Shown: positions 42,988-52,461 of the stretch, in pieces
Layout: every line of letters begins with the position of its first letter
How positions within the stretch are numbered: the stretch's first letter is position 1
Assembly: GCA_018262715.1 (NCBI GenBank)
Contig: JADFDS010000040.1
Location: forward strand, 88,340 to 152,339
DNA from: Bacteroidota bacterium
GTDB taxonomy: Bacteria; Bacteroidota; Bacteroidia; Bacteroidales; VadinHA17
Reading direction: 5' to 3'
DNA length: 64,000 nucleotides
The notes under the pieces: model-generated
What the model was told of the DNA's origin: nothing
The model's input: only the letters and a program-made list of their open reading frames with translations
Database searches by the model: none
Position numbers and translations under genes: made by a program

Positions 42988-43533
42988 TTGGAAGATAAAA
43001 AGATCATATTGCTTTCCTGCGGCTCCTTTGACAGGGGGTTCCTGAAAAAGGTCTCCGGCGCAGTGGAAGATGAATACAGGTGTCAGGTCATAACCGAGGA
43101 GTGCCACCTTGATCTCAGCCCCTATTACAATCCGGCCCGAAGACAGTATGACGGAGACAGGTTGCTGAACCAGATTCCGGCCTGCACCACCTCTGAATAT
43201 TTCAAAATTATCGGGCTTTTCAGGGTTGATCTTTACATCCCCATACTTACCTACATTTTCGGACAGGCAATCCTGGGCCGGCAATTAGCCATAGCTTCGG
43301 TCTTCCGTCTTCGTAACGAACTGTACGGACTTAAACAGGATGATGACATTCTCCTGTCAAGAACCATTAAGGAAGTAATACATGAACTTGGGCATACCTT
43401 CGGGCTGGTCCACTGCCATAACCTCAGCTGTGTGATGCGCTCCAGCACCTATGCCGAGGAGATTGACCTGAAGGGCGCAGCTCTCTGCCCCTCCTGCCGG
43501 TCAATTTACCTGAGCAATCCTACTTTGCCTTGA
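42988..43533 (+). CDS. amzA: archaemetzincin-family zinc protease
   Basis: A 181-residue metzincin: HELGHTFGLVHCHNLSCVMRSSTYAEEIDLKGAALCPSC holds the HExxHxxGxxH-like zinc site, the Met-turn (CVM) and the four cysteines (CxxxxC and CxxC) that bind a second, structural zinc in archaemetzincins. The first codon appears to be TTG at 42988; no in-frame ATG or GTG lies after the upstream stop at 42965. Substrates are unknown. It follows the NtrC-type regulator by 20 bases, and its 3' end overlaps the next, convergent gene by 14 bases. Confidence 0.9.
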   Translation: MEDKKIILLSCGSFDRGFLKKVSGAVEDEYRCQVITEECHLDLSPYYNPARRQYDGDRLLNQIPACTTSEYFKIIGLFRVDLYIPILTYIFGQAILGRQLAIASVFRLRNELYGLKQDDDILLSRTIKEVIHELGHTFGLVHCHNLSCVMRSSTYAEEIDLKGAALCPSCRSIYLSNPTLP

Positions 43534-43963
43534 AACCGAACATGATTGCCACGCAACCGCTGACCGGCAATTGTTCTCTTGTACCGAAGGTTGACACTTT
43601 TACGACCACTTTCAGTTGCTGGCTTGCCTCGAGCCTGAAGTCCCATGTTTTGGCCAGACCCTGATCCTTATTGTTGTAGAGCACTTTACCGGTGGCATCA
43701 TAAACTGTGAACTCCACCGGAGGCATACCGTCAGCCGAACAAATTGCAAGCCGGTACTCCAGGTCGGAGTAGAATGTCTTATAGAGTTCAGCCTCTTCAC
43801 CTTCAACCAGGACGGCTGCATGGTAGTTACCGTCATGAAGGTAGGCGCCCAGTTCCTTCTTGCATAGTGATTTGGCAAATCCCTTGCACTGCGCGGCAGC
43901 TTCCCCGGGAACAAGGAGGGAAAGGAGGACCGTAACCAGTAAAATCTGTATAAGCTGTCTCAT
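43520..43963 (-). CDS. small exported protein of unknown function
   Basis: A 147-residue protein with a signal peptide (residues 1-24, ending AAAQ). The mature part has four cysteines (C26, C34, and later AICSADG and VSGCVAI) and a beta-sandwich-like appearance (PVEFTVYDATGKVLYNN, WDFRLEASQQLKVVVKV). I do not recognise the family. It follows the lipoprotein gene by 6 bases, which suggests a two-gene operon. Confidence 0.8.
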   Translation of the reverse strand: MRQLIQILLVTVLLSLLVPGEAAAQCKGFAKSLCKKELGAYLHDGNYHAAVLVEGEEAELYKTFYSDLEYRLAICSADGMPPVEFTVYDATGKVLYNNKDQGLAKTWDFRLEASQQLKVVVKVSTFGTREQLPVSGCVAIMFGFKAK

Positions 43964-43969
43964 CGGTAT

Positions 43970-44890
43970 CTATTTTACATATGAATTTCTGATCTCTGCC
44001 ACCTTATCCTTGATTGCCAGGAAAACCTCCTGCTTCATCTCCGATTTTGCCGCACCGGTGATCTCCGTCATGCCGATCTTTTCATTGTACTGGGCAGTTG
44101 AGGGTGTGGTTGACCTTTCAATCCTGTCGAAGATGGCCTTCAGTTCGTGTATGGGCCCGAGGAGTTCCCGTATTGCAGTATTGTCAGTATAGGTTTCCAG
44201 AAGGCGTATCATGTCATCAACTGACATCTTCTGATCAGCAATTGTTCCGACCAGCTTGTTGCCCTTGTAGTTCTTCATATCAACCAGGCTGGTCGATATG
44301 TACAGCCCTTCGATGAAGCCTCCCGCAATAATTGTAGCGGCCACGGCATGTTGCTCATCATCCTCAAGATAAGCCTGTGAATTGAGGAATGTCTCCGAGA
44401 CTATCTCCATGATAACGTCGCGGTTATTGATATTCTGCTCAAGGCGCTCAATGGTGGTCTCGTCGATGGCGTCGAGAATGCCAAGGCCTGTGGCCATGTC
44501 CTCAGCAGCCTCCATATAATTGACCAGCAATGAAGTCTCATCATACATGCTGGCAAAACTGAGGTCACAAACATATGTGCCCAGGTTCAGCGCCATACTT
44601 TTGCTGGAGGTGTAGTTGCTCTTGTTCTCAACAGGATTCAGCAGTGTAGCATCGAACTTCGCCCCTGCCTCCTTTATCAGCTGAGCCACCTCGAGCGGTG
44701 TGGGCAGCGCATTGAATACCTTCTCGGCACTCTTTATCTGCTCCATCGTCTGCTCATCAGGACTGACGGCCTCCTCCTGGCCCTTGTTTGCCTCACCCCT
44801 GGTTTTTCCCTTGCATGAGGTGGCAGCCAGGCAGAATGCCAGAGCGGTTACGCCCAGAATCAGTGGCAGAATCTTAAGCTTACTGTTCAT
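43970..44890 (-). CDS. helical lipoprotein of unknown function
   Basis: A 306-residue lipoprotein: signal peptide with lipobox AATSC at about residue 26. The remainder is mostly helical and acidic (LPTPLEVAQLIKEAGAKFD, YMEAAEDMATGLGILDAI, EQNINNRDVIMEIVSETF) with no catalytic motif that I recognise. It precedes a small exported protein by 6 bases. Confidence 0.82.
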   Translation of the reverse strand: MNSKLKILPLILGVTALAFCLAATSCKGKTRGEANKGQEEAVSPDEQTMEQIKSAEKVFNALPTPLEVAQLIKEAGAKFDATLLNPVENKSNYTSSKSMALNLGTYVCDLSFASMYDETSLLVNYMEAAEDMATGLGILDAIDETTIERLEQNINNRDVIMEIVSETFLNSQAYLEDDEQHAVAATIIAGGFIEGLYISTSLVDMKNYKGNKLVGTIADQKMSVDDMIRLLETYTDNTAIRELLGPIHELKAIFDRIERSTTPSTAQYNEKIGMTEITGAAKSEMKQEVFLAIKDKVAEIRNSYVK

Positions 44891-44956
44891 AGTATTTGTA
44901 GTTTATGATTTCACAGGCCTTCTTCAGACCAATTTACACTTTTTTAATAAACGAAT

Positions 44957-44989
44957 TTGCCATGAACTTATTATTTAGCCATAAATTTG
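44957..44989 (+). promoter_or_regulatory. promoter of the 171-residue protein gene
   Basis: TTG (44957-44959), a 22-base spacer, then TAAATTTG (44982-44989), a consensus Bacteroidota promoter. The ATG at 45006 follows 16 bases later. Confidence 0.65.
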
Positions 44990-45005
44990 TTCCAAAGCAA
45001 ACCGG

Positions 45006-45521
45006 ATGGAAAGATCAGAAAAGAAACTGGCCGAACTGGGAAGGATACTCGAAAAGGGCACCGGAAGAGAGATTAATGACCGTATCAGGCTGCTCCGCAC
45101 CGAAGTGCCTTTCGGGGGTGCGCTGAAGATGCTTGCACTGTTTTATGACAAGACCGGCGACCATAACCTCAGGGCCGCAATATCAGGCCTGTTCAATGAC
45201 ATGAAGGAGAAATCGGCCATGGCCGAAGTGATTGACTCGGTCTCGGCAGTTAGAAAACCGGATTCCAGGGTAATGCTCATCTCATCATGCTGGCAGTCAG
45301 GACTCGATTATTCCCCGTTTGCTGTGCCACTTGCCGAACATTTTGTTTCAGGTGATTATATGACTTCTCTCGAGTGCTTCACGGTACTCGACACCTGTGC
45401 CGCATCAATAAGCCACAATGACCGCGCCAGAATAATCATCACCCTGCAGGAGAAGAAGGAATCATGGGAAACGCCAAAGCAGAAACTTGCCGGTGAGCTT
45501 ATCACATTGCTGAAAGGATAA
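45006..45521 (+). CDS. conserved small helical protein, HEAT-like
   Basis: A 171-residue soluble protein, almost all helical (MERSEKKLAELGRILEKGTG, FGGALKMLALFYDKTGDHNLRAAISGLFNDMKEKSAM). The run of paired helices resembles HEAT-type repeats, but no motif is decisive and I do not recognise the family. It has its own promoter and lies between a lipoprotein gene and the DHOD-like gene. Confidence 0.8.
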   Translation: MERSEKKLAELGRILEKGTGREINDRIRLLRTEVPFGGALKMLALFYDKTGDHNLRAAISGLFNDMKEKSAMAEVIDSVSAVRKPDSRVMLISSCWQSGLDYSPFAVPLAEHFVSGDYMTSLECFTVLDTCAASISHNDRARIIITLQEKKESWETPKQKLAGELITLLKG

Positions 45522-45548
45522 GGCCGCAGGAACCTGCAGGACAGCTTT

Positions 45549-46526
45549 CTATATGTAGGAGCTGTAATGCTTCATAAACTGCGACCGCTCAAACAGTGAG
45601 GGATTATCAACATTCCTGTAGTTGAGCTTTCCCCTGAAGTCACTTATGCTTCTGAACTCCTTGTTGTTCATCCACCTGGCCAGAGTCTCATTGATCTCTG
45701 ACACAACGGTGAATCCCCTCTTGTAGAGGGCAGAGCAGACCTGTACAGTGGTGGCCCCTGCCAGCAGGTACTTGATCGCATCCTCACCTGTATATACACC
45801 CGTGGAGGCCGAGATGTCAATCTTGATATCCTGGGCACTGACCATACCCACCCAGCGAAGGACATACCGCTGTTCAGCGGGATTGGAAAGCACCGAGGCA
45901 GGCACAATGTTAAGGTTATTGATATCAAAGTCAGGCTCATAGAACCTATTGAACATAGTCACCCCCGCCGCTCCGTGGTTATACATCTGCCATACGAAGT
46001 TCAATATGTTTGAAAACTTCTGGCCGATTTTAACGCTGACCGGAATCTTCAGCTTTTTCTTCAGGTTGTCAATTATCCTGAAATAGACCTTCTCCGAATC
46101 GGTGCTGTTTTCGTGCTTGTCAGTGGGAATGAAGAAGATATTCACCTCCAGTGCGCTGGCACCGGCCCTCTCTATCTCAAGTGCAAAATCAATCCATCCC
46201 TTCGGCGAGAAGCAATTGATGCTTGCTATCACAGGTATCTTCACTTTCTTCCGCGCCCCGGCTATCAGGTCAAGATAAGCATCAACACTGTTGGTGCGGG
46301 TATAGTACTGAAGGTAATCGTCTGCTTCGGGGTATGATTCACGTGACGACATTGAATGGGCCTGTGAAACAATCTGCTCCTCAAACAGGGATTTCAGGAC
46401 AACTGCACCGGCTCCGGCCGCCTCGGCCTCAACGATTGATTCCACCTTTGAGGTGAAATTGGAACTGCCGACAATAATGGGACTGCTGAGGTCGAGTCCC
46501 AGGTAACGTGTGTTGATTGTGCTCAT
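45549..46526 (-). CDS. dihydroorotate dehydrogenase-like protein
   Basis: A 325-residue FMN-binding TIM-barrel protein of the DHOD-like group: RYLGLDLSSPIIVGSSNFTS, KIPVIASINC, SALEVNIF, VSVKIGQKFS, GVYTGEDAIKYLLAGATTVQVCSALY. Length and order resemble class 1 dihydroorotate dehydrogenases and preA-like proteins, but the usual catalytic base region is not clear, so the substrate is uncertain. The ATG overlaps the yggS stop as ATGA. Confidence 0.88.
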   Translation of the reverse strand: MSTINTRYLGLDLSSPIIVGSSNFTSKVESIVEAEAAGAGAVVLKSLFEEQIVSQAHSMSSRESYPEADDYLQYYTRTNSVDAYLDLIAGARKKVKIPVIASINCFSPKGWIDFALEIERAGASALEVNIFFIPTDKHENSTDSEKVYFRIIDNLKKKLKIPVSVKIGQKFSNILNFVWQMYNHGAAGVTMFNRFYEPDFDINNLNIVPASVLSNPAEQRYVLRWVGMVSAQDIKIDISASTGVYTGEDAIKYLLAGATTVQVCSALYKRGFTVVSEINETLARWMNNKEFRSISDFRGKLNYRNVDNPSLFERSQFMKHYSSYI

Positions 46527-47206
46527 CTTGCTTTAAAAATTCGTTCTCCAAATATAAGTGTTCCTACGCGAATCATGGTACTCCCCTCCCCGACAGCCAG
46601 ACGCCAGTCGCCTGACATTCCCATGGAGAGCTCCCTGAAGTGGCTTTTGCCGGTGAAATACTGCTTACGCATCCTGCTGAAGAGATCGGAAAGAGACCTG
46701 AATTCAGACCGGACCTTCTCCCTGTCATCCGTGAATGTTGCCATTCCCATCAGTCCGCATATCCGTGCTGCCTTAAGCGAGTCAGATACATGACGCCAGT
46801 CTGTCTCTGCCATCTCCTCCAATGAGAATCCCGATTTGGTTTCTTCCGTGGCGATATGAACCTGCAGAAGGCAGTCTGTACATTTTCCCTGTGCCAGCGC
46901 TTCGGCATCGATCAGCCGCAGAAGCCTGACTGAATCCACCGACTCAATCACAGAGGCTGCTGCAACAGCCTGTTTCACCTTGTTTGACTGCAGGTGACCT
47001 ATGAGATGCCATGAGATATCATCAGGAAGCAAGGGCCTTTTTGTCATCATCTCCTGCACCCTGTTCTCACCAAAGATGCGGAGGCCTGCCCTGTATGCCT
47101 CAAGAGCCTCCTCAGGTGTCCGGGTCTTGGTTACTGCAACCACGCTGATGCCTGAAGGCAGCTCATCAAGCAACTTCCTGATGTTTCCTGCAATAATGTT
47201 ATTCAT
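46523..47206 (-). CDS. YggS/PROSC-family PLP-binding protein
   Basis: A 227-residue PLP-binding protein: VAVTKTRTPEEALEAYRAGLRIFGENRVQEM with the PLP-binding lysine in VTKT, HLIGHLQSNK, and GLMGMATF followed by FRELSMGMSGDWRLAVGEGSTMIRVGTLIFG. These proteins hold the pool of free PLP in balance rather than catalysing a known reaction. It lies 15 bases after the DUF1015 gene and overlaps the DHOD-like gene. Confidence 0.95.
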   Translation of the reverse strand: MNNIIAGNIRKLLDELPSGISVVAVTKTRTPEEALEAYRAGLRIFGENRVQEMMTKRPLLPDDISWHLIGHLQSNKVKQAVAAASVIESVDSVRLLRLIDAEALAQGKCTDCLLQVHIATEETKSGFSLEEMAETDWRHVSDSLKAARICGLMGMATFTDDREKVRSEFRSLSDLFSRMRKQYFTGKSHFRELSMGMSGDWRLAVGEGSTMIRVGTLIFGERIFKAR

Positions 47207-47221
47207 GGCGCCTGACTACCA

Positions 47222-48472
47222 TCAGTCGAGTTTATGAATCACCAGTCCGCTCCTGAGCTTGGGCTCGAACCATGTGGTTTTTGGAGGCATGATGTTCCCG
47301 GTGTCGGCTATGGTAATCAGCTGTTTCATGGATACGGGGTATAGTGCAAATGCCACCTTCATCTCACCGCTGTCAACCCTTTTCTTCAGCTCCCCAAGGC
47401 CCCTGATGCCACCAATGAAATCTATCCGCTTCGAACGCCTCAGATCCTGTATGTCAAGCAGAGGCAGCAACACCAGTTCGGTAAGGATAGTCACATCCAG
47501 AACCCCGATGGGATCTTCATCATAATACATACCCTTTTTGGCTGTCAGGCTGTACCATTTGCCGTCGAGATACATTCCGAAATTGTGAAGTTTCGTCGGC
47601 CTGTGCGTCCTTGTTCCCTTCTCCCTGACGTCAAAAGACTCCTTCAGCTTTTCAAGGAACCGGGCGGGTGTCATGCCGTTGAGGTCCTTCACCACCCTGT
47701 TGTAATCGAAGATCTTAAGCTGGTCATCCGGGAAAATAACTGCCATGAAAAAGTTGTACTCCTCATCGCCCCGGTGGGCCGGATTCTTATCTTTCTTTTC
47801 CTTGCCGACAAGCGCAGCAGCAGCTGTACGGTGATGACCGTCAGCAACATACATATAAGGAACCTTCTCTGCAAAAAGCTTCTCAATTTTATCGTTGGTC
47901 TTCCTGTCCCATACTACCCAGAAGTGATGACCTATACCATCTTCGGCAACGAAGTCGTACTCGGGTCTCTCATTCTTTACGATCTTTTCAACAATTTTGT
48001 CAAGCTCCCTGACGGCAGGGTATGCAAAGAACACCGGTTCAATGTTGGCATTGTTCGCCCGGACGTGGACCATCCTGTCTTCCTCCTTGTCAGGACGGGT
48101 CAGCTCATGCTTTTTGATTATGCCTGAAAGGTAATCGGTCACTGCTGCGGCGCCCACAATGCCGTATTGCGTACGCCCTTTCATGGTCTGGGCATAGATA
48201 TAGAAATGCCTCTCGAGGTCACCAATCAGCCAGCCCTTCTTTTGCCAGGAAATGAAGTTCTCAAGGGCTTTCTGGTATACCTCCTCCGAGTGCACGTCAG
48301 TGCCTTTGGGAAGGTCTATCTCGGCTTTGGTGATGTGTAACAGTGATTTTTCATTACCGCTGGCCATCACGGCCGCCTCTTCGGAGTTCATCACGTCATA
48401 GGGAAGGCAGGCAATCTCCGATGCCAGATTGGCCGGGGGCCTGAGCCCCCGGAAAGGTTTAACAACAGCCAT
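47222..48472 (-). CDS. DUF1015-family protein
   Basis: A 416-residue soluble protein with the DUF1015 signature: VKPFRGLRPPANLASEIACLPYDVMNSEEA at the N-terminus and YVADGHHRTAAAALV in the middle. In Bacteroidota and many anaerobes it is found next to serC and serA, and its function is unknown. Here it follows serA by 17 bases. Confidence 0.93.
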   Translation of the reverse strand: MAVVKPFRGLRPPANLASEIACLPYDVMNSEEAAVMASGNEKSLLHITKAEIDLPKGTDVHSEEVYQKALENFISWQKKGWLIGDLERHFYIYAQTMKGRTQYGIVGAAAVTDYLSGIIKKHELTRPDKEEDRMVHVRANNANIEPVFFAYPAVRELDKIVEKIVKNERPEYDFVAEDGIGHHFWVVWDRKTNDKIEKLFAEKVPYMYVADGHHRTAAAALVGKEKKDKNPAHRGDEEYNFFMAVIFPDDQLKIFDYNRVVKDLNGMTPARFLEKLKESFDVREKGTRTHRPTKLHNFGMYLDGKWYSLTAKKGMYYDEDPIGVLDVTILTELVLLPLLDIQDLRRSKRIDFIGGIRGLGELKKRVDSGEMKVAFALYPVSMKQLITIADTGNIMPPKTTWFEPKLRSGLVIHKLD

Positions 48473-48489
48473 ATCTGAATTTTATCTGT

Positions 48490-49416
48490 CTATTTGGGTT
48501 TATTAACTCTGAAAGTCTGGTCACCTGTTGCAAAGAATGAAACTATCTGGCGTGCAGCAGCCACTCCGGCATTGATGTTTGCCTCTTCTGTCTGGGCTCC
48601 CATTTTCTTCGGTGTAAAGAAAAAGCGGCTGGCAAACTTCTGTGCGAACAGTTCTGCATTGTCAGGGGCTACATCGGAAAGATACTTCAGGTCGCTTCTC
48701 TTTTCCATCACGGCAACCAGCTCTGCCTCATTGATGACCTCCTTGCGAGCGGTATTAACCAGCACTGCTCCCTGGGGCATCAGCGACAGAAGCCTTTCTC
48801 CTATGGAACCCTTTGTCTTTTCATTGGCAGGAATATGCAATGAAACATACTGGCAGCCGGAATAAAGAGCCTCCATGGTGGCCACCGGGGTAACGCCGGC
48901 TTCCTCAATAACCTTGCTGTCAACAAACGGGTCAAAGGCGCAAACCTTCATCCCGAATCCTGACGCAATGCGGGCCATACACCTGCCCACAGCCCCGAAG
49001 GCATGCAGGCCGAGGGTCTTGCCCATCAGTTCGGAGCCCGACTTGCCGTCGAAGCCACCGCGTGCGCCATAGACCATCATCCCGAATGCAAGCTCGGCAA
49101 CAGCATTTGAATTCTGTCCGGGAGTGTTCATTGCAACCACGTTGGCTGCCGTGCAGGCATTGAGGTCAAGATTGTCATAACCGGCTCCGGCCCTGACAAC
49201 TATCTTCAGTTTTGGGGCAGCGGCAATAACCGCTGCATCAATAATATCAGAGCGGACTATCATTGCATCGGCGTCAGCTACCGCTGCATGAAGCTCCTGA
49301 GGGGTCTTATATTTCTCAAGGAGGGCAAGTGTGTGCCCAGCCTTCTCCGTCACCTCACGGATCATTGTTACCGCAACGGGGGCAAATGGTTTGTCAGTTG
49401 CTACAAGAATCTTCAT
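48490..49416 (-). CDS. serA: 3-phosphoglycerate dehydrogenase, type IIIK-like
   Basis: Oxidises 3-phosphoglycerate to 3-phosphohydroxypyruvate, the first step of serine synthesis. The 308-residue product is a short form without regulatory domains. Usual family parts are present (VVRAGAGYDNLDL, MNTPGQNSNAVAELAF, VLVNTARKEVINE). The catalytic histidine is replaced by lysine (FFTPKKMGAQTEEAN), as in the type IIIK enzymes of Entamoeba and Bacteroides. The NAD loop is GLHAFGAVGR. It is preceded by serC. Confidence 0.92.
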   Translation of the reverse strand: MKILVATDKPFAPVAVTMIREVTEKAGHTLALLEKYKTPQELHAAVADADAMIVRSDIIDAAVIAAAPKLKIVVRAGAGYDNLDLNACTAANVVAMNTPGQNSNAVAELAFGMMVYGARGGFDGKSGSELMGKTLGLHAFGAVGRCMARIASGFGMKVCAFDPFVDSKVIEEAGVTPVATMEALYSGCQYVSLHIPANEKTKGSIGERLLSLMPQGAVLVNTARKEVINEAELVAVMEKRSDLKYLSDVAPDNAELFAQKFASRFFFTPKKMGAQTEEANINAGVAAARQIVSFFATGDQTFRVNKPK

Positions 49417-49434
49417 GTCGTCCTCCTGTTCTTT

Positions 49435-50505
49435 TTAGTATTTGTTTGCAAATTCCTTCATGCATTCTACCAGCGCCCTTACACTCTCAATCGGGAGAGC
49501 ATTGTAGAGAGAAGCACGGAAGCCTCCCACAGAGCGGTGACCGGCTATGCCCACCATGCCTTTCGACTTGGCGAAATCGCCGAACTCCTTCTCGAGCTCC
49601 TTGTAGCTGTCTGACATGACGAAACAGACGTTCATCAGCGACCTGTCCTCAGGATCGGGCACGGTTACCTGGAACAGTTTGTTGCGCTCGATCTCATCAT
49701 AGAGCAATGCTGCCTTTTCCTGGTTGATCTTAGCCATAGCTGCCAATCCGCCCTTCTGCTTCAGCCACTCGAGGGTCTTCAGAGCTGCAAAGACAGGAAG
49801 TACCGGAGGTGTGTTGAACATAGAACCCTTGTCGATATGGGTCTTGTAGTTCAGCATCGTGGGTATCGGGCGGGTAACCTTGCCAAGAGCCGAATCCTTG
49901 ATTATGACGAAGGTGACGCCGGCCGGTGCAAGGTTCTTCTGGGCGCCGCCATATATGATGGAATATTTGGAGACATCAACCGGACGGCTGAAGATATCCG
50001 ATGACATGTCAGCCACAAGTGGCACCTTCACATCCGGATCCTTTTTCCACTGCGTTCCGAAAATGGTGTTATTGGTGGTAATGTGAAAATAGTCAACGTC
50101 CGAGGGAATGTCAAAATTCCTGGGTATGTAATTGAAATTGCGGTCTTTTGACGATGCCACCTCGACAACCTCACCGAAAAGTCTGGCTTCCTTGAGTGCT
50201 TTGCCTGCCCACTCACCGGTATTTATGTAGGCAGCCTTCTTCTCGAGCATGTTCATCGGAAGCATGGCAAACTGCAGGCTCGCGCCTCCTCCGAGGAAGA
50301 TGACGGAATAACCCGCAGGAATGTCAAGCAACTCCTTTATGTGACTGACTGCACTCTCCATGACAGCCTCGAACTCCTTGCTGCGGTGAGAGACCTCCAT
50401 GATGGAAAGTCCGGTTCCTGCAAAATCCCTGATAGCTTCAATCACCTTTTCATTTGTGTACTGGGGCATGATTGAAGGTCCTGCGTAGAAATTGTGTTTT
50501 TTCAT
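49435..50505 (-). CDS. serC: phosphoserine aminotransferase
   Basis: PLP enzyme of serine synthesis that converts phosphohydroxypyruvate to phosphoserine. The 356-residue product starts at the ATG at 50505 ([22 protein letters not shown]), in front of the conserved NFxAGPS; an ATG at 50583 would add 26 residues from the intergenic region. [15 protein letters not shown], and the lysine in [18 protein letters not shown], which forms the Schiff base, are visible. The downstream serA starts 18 bases on. Confidence 0.96.
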   Translation of the reverse strand: MKKHNFYAGPSIMPQYTNEKVIEAIRDFAGTGLSIMEVSHRSKEFEAVMESAVSHIKELLDIPAGYSVIFLGGGASLQFAMLPMNMLEKKAAYINTGEWAGKALKEARLFGEVVEVASSKDRNFNYIPRNFDIPSDVDYFHITTNNTIFGTQWKKDPDVKVPLVADMSSDIFSRPVDVSKYSIIYGGAQKNLAPAGVTFVIIKDSALGKVTRPIPTMLNYKTHIDKGSMFNTPPVLPVFAALKTLEWLKQKGGLAAMAKINQEKAALLYDEIERNKLFQVTVPDPEDRSLMNVCFVMSDSYKELEKEFGDFAKSKGMVGIAGHRSVGGFRASLYNALPIESVRALVECMKEFANKY

Positions 50506-50586
50506 TTCCTGATTATTTATTTGTTTTAGTAGTTTTTCGCGTCTGTTTCTGCCGCCGGCTGTTACCGGCTGCGGCAAAAGCAATGC

Positions 50587-51303
50587 TCAGAGGGCAGTCA
50601 GCCTGTCCCCCCGGAGCACCGGTATCACCTCTGTTACATCAAATGTATGACAATAAGGAATACAATCATCCAGTCCCTTGTCTCTGAGCCTCGATCTCTG
50701 GGCTGCCTTCTCCATATATCCCAGGAGGTCGGTCTTTGCCATGCTCCATAGGTCGGTGGCGGCATGCACGGAATCACATACAGTGCAGAATTTCCCGCTT
50801 TCCAGGAGCCTCGCGGCCAGAGCCCCTGCACATACCGCATCCTCGAGGCTGAAGCGTTTCTTCCATCCGGCGCACACAATCACCACTTTACGACCCTGTT
50901 CCGCAACCCAGTCACAGAGGGCAGACATGTTGAGCCATGAACCTATGACCACGTCATGGCAAACAGAAGCACGTTTCATGATCCCGGTGCCGTTGGTGGT
51001 GCTGTAGACAACGCTCCTGCCCTTCACCTTTTCAGGAGTGAAGTTGAACGGAGAGTTGCCGAAATCGGCGAAGTCAAGCACGTAACCATCGCGCTCGGCG
51101 GCAACCAGGTGGCCCCGGGCTTTCATTGCCCTGGCTTCTTCAACTGTCTCAACCGGAATTATCTCCGTGACTCCGTTGGCGAATGCCGTGCAGATGGAAC
51201 TTGTAGCCCGGAGCACATCTATTATGACCACCACAGCCTCGCTGTCAGCATGAGCGTCAAAGGCTGCGGGGGTAAAACATATTTCCAGGCTGTTCTGTGT
51301 CAT
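50587..51303 (-). CDS. comB: 2-phosphosulfolactate phosphatase
   Basis: A 238-residue ComB-family protein: VVIIDVLRATSSICTAFANGVTEIIPV at the N-terminus, GNSPFNFTPEKVKGRSVVYSTTNGTG, and IVCAGWKKRFSLEDAVCAGALA. ComB removes phosphate from 2-phosphosulfolactate in coenzyme M synthesis. Bacteroidota do not make coenzyme M by that route, so the protein is likely to serve another sulfonate or phosphatase role. Its place between gcvT and serC ties it to the serine cluster. Confidence 0.9.
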   Translation of the reverse strand: MTQNSLEICFTPAAFDAHADSEAVVVIIDVLRATSSICTAFANGVTEIIPVETVEEARAMKARGHLVAAERDGYVLDFADFGNSPFNFTPEKVKGRSVVYSTTNGTGIMKRASVCHDVVIGSWLNMSALCDWVAEQGRKVVIVCAGWKKRFSLEDAVCAGALAARLLESGKFCTVCDSVHAATDLWSMAKTDLLGYMEKAAQRSRLRDKGLDDCIPYCHTFDVTEVIPVLRGDRLTAL

Positions 51304-51327
51304 GGGCTCAACATTCCCTGGTGAAAT

Positions 51328-52437
51328 TCACTGTTTGTAGAATGGTAAGGCTGTGACCTTTGCCTTAAGGTCCCTCCCCCTGACACGGATGAATATCTCA
51401 GTGTCATTCTTCCAGAAGCCCTTGTTCAGGTATGCCAGGCCTATCCCCTGCTTCAGTGAGGGGGCCATGGTTCCAGAGGTGACCTCTCCTATCAGGTTGC
51501 CCTGTGCATCAACCACCTCATAATGCTGCCTGGGAATCCCCTTGTCAATCATGACAAAACCCTTGAGACGTCTATCGGTTCCTTCTTCCTTCTGTTTCAG
51601 GAGGAGATCCCTGTCAATGAAATCCTTGCCCGGAACAAACTTTGTAATCCATCCCAGACCGGCTTCTATTGGCGTAGTGGTGTCATTGATATCATTTCCG
51701 TAAAGGCAGAATCCCATCTCTAGACGAAGAGTATCCCTGGCGCCAAGGCCGATAGGCTTAATCCCATACTCTTCACCTGCCCTGAAAACCTCTTCCCAGA
51801 GACGGGGGGCATCGGCATTCCTGATATAGATCTCGCATCCGCCTGAGCCGGTATATCCTGTAGTTGAGAAGATAACATCATCTATTCCCGCAAACTTCAG
51901 CACCTTGAAGGTGTAATATTCCATGTCGGTGACAGGTTCACCGGTCAGCTTCTGCATGGCTTTGAGCGCCAGCGGACCCTGCACTGCAAGCTGGGCAGTT
52001 CCGTCCGAGGCGTTGTTAAGCTGCCCGCCCGGGCCTGCCGTGATTCCGAAAGCGGCTGCATGCTTAACGCACCATTCCCAGTCCTTCTCAATGTTTGCCG
52101 CATTGACCACAAGCAGATACTTCTCTGCGCTGAAGCGATAAACGAGAAGATCATCCACAATGCCTCCCCTGCCGTTCGGGAAACAGGTATACTGTACCTT
52201 GCCGTCAGTCAGGGCGGAAACATCATTGGAGGTGATATGCTGAAGGAAATCCAGAGCACGCGGACCGTTAACCCAGAATTCACCCATATGCGAAACATCA
52301 AATACACCAACCCCGGAACGTACCGTGAGATGCTCTTCCGTAATCCCCGCATATTCAACAGGCATATTGTAGCCTGCAAAAGGAATGATCCTGGCACCGA
52401 GGGCCTCATGATACTTTAGAAAGGGAGTATTTTTCAT
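51328..52437 (-). CDS. gcvT: aminomethyltransferase (glycine cleavage T protein)
   Basis: Folate-dependent T protein of the glycine cleavage system. The 369-residue product has [30 protein letters not shown], the folate-binding [12 protein letters not shown] region, and [18 protein letters not shown], and ends in a C-terminal beta-barrel. It is the first gene of a directon that continues into comB and serC. The -7 box TACTTTTG (52469-52462) lies upstream. gcvP and gcvH are not in the window. Confidence 0.97.
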   Translation of the reverse strand: MKNTPFLKYHEALGARIIPFAGYNMPVEYAGITEEHLTVRSGVGVFDVSHMGEFWVNGPRALDFLQHITSNDVSALTDGKVQYTCFPNGRGGIVDDLLVYRFSAEKYLLVVNAANIEKDWEWCVKHAAAFGITAGPGGQLNNASDGTAQLAVQGPLALKAMQKLTGEPVTDMEYYTFKVLKFAGIDDVIFSTTGYTGSGGCEIYIRNADAPRLWEEVFRAGEEYGIKPIGLGARDTLRLEMGFCLYGNDINDTTTPIEAGLGWITKFVPGKDFIDRDLLLKQKEEGTDRRLKGFVMIDKGIPRQHYEVVDAQGNLIGEVTSGTMAPSLKQGIGLAYLNKGFWKNDTEIFIRVRGRDLKAKVTALPFYKQ

Positions 52438-52461
52438 ATGATTAAGCTTTTGGTTTCATAG

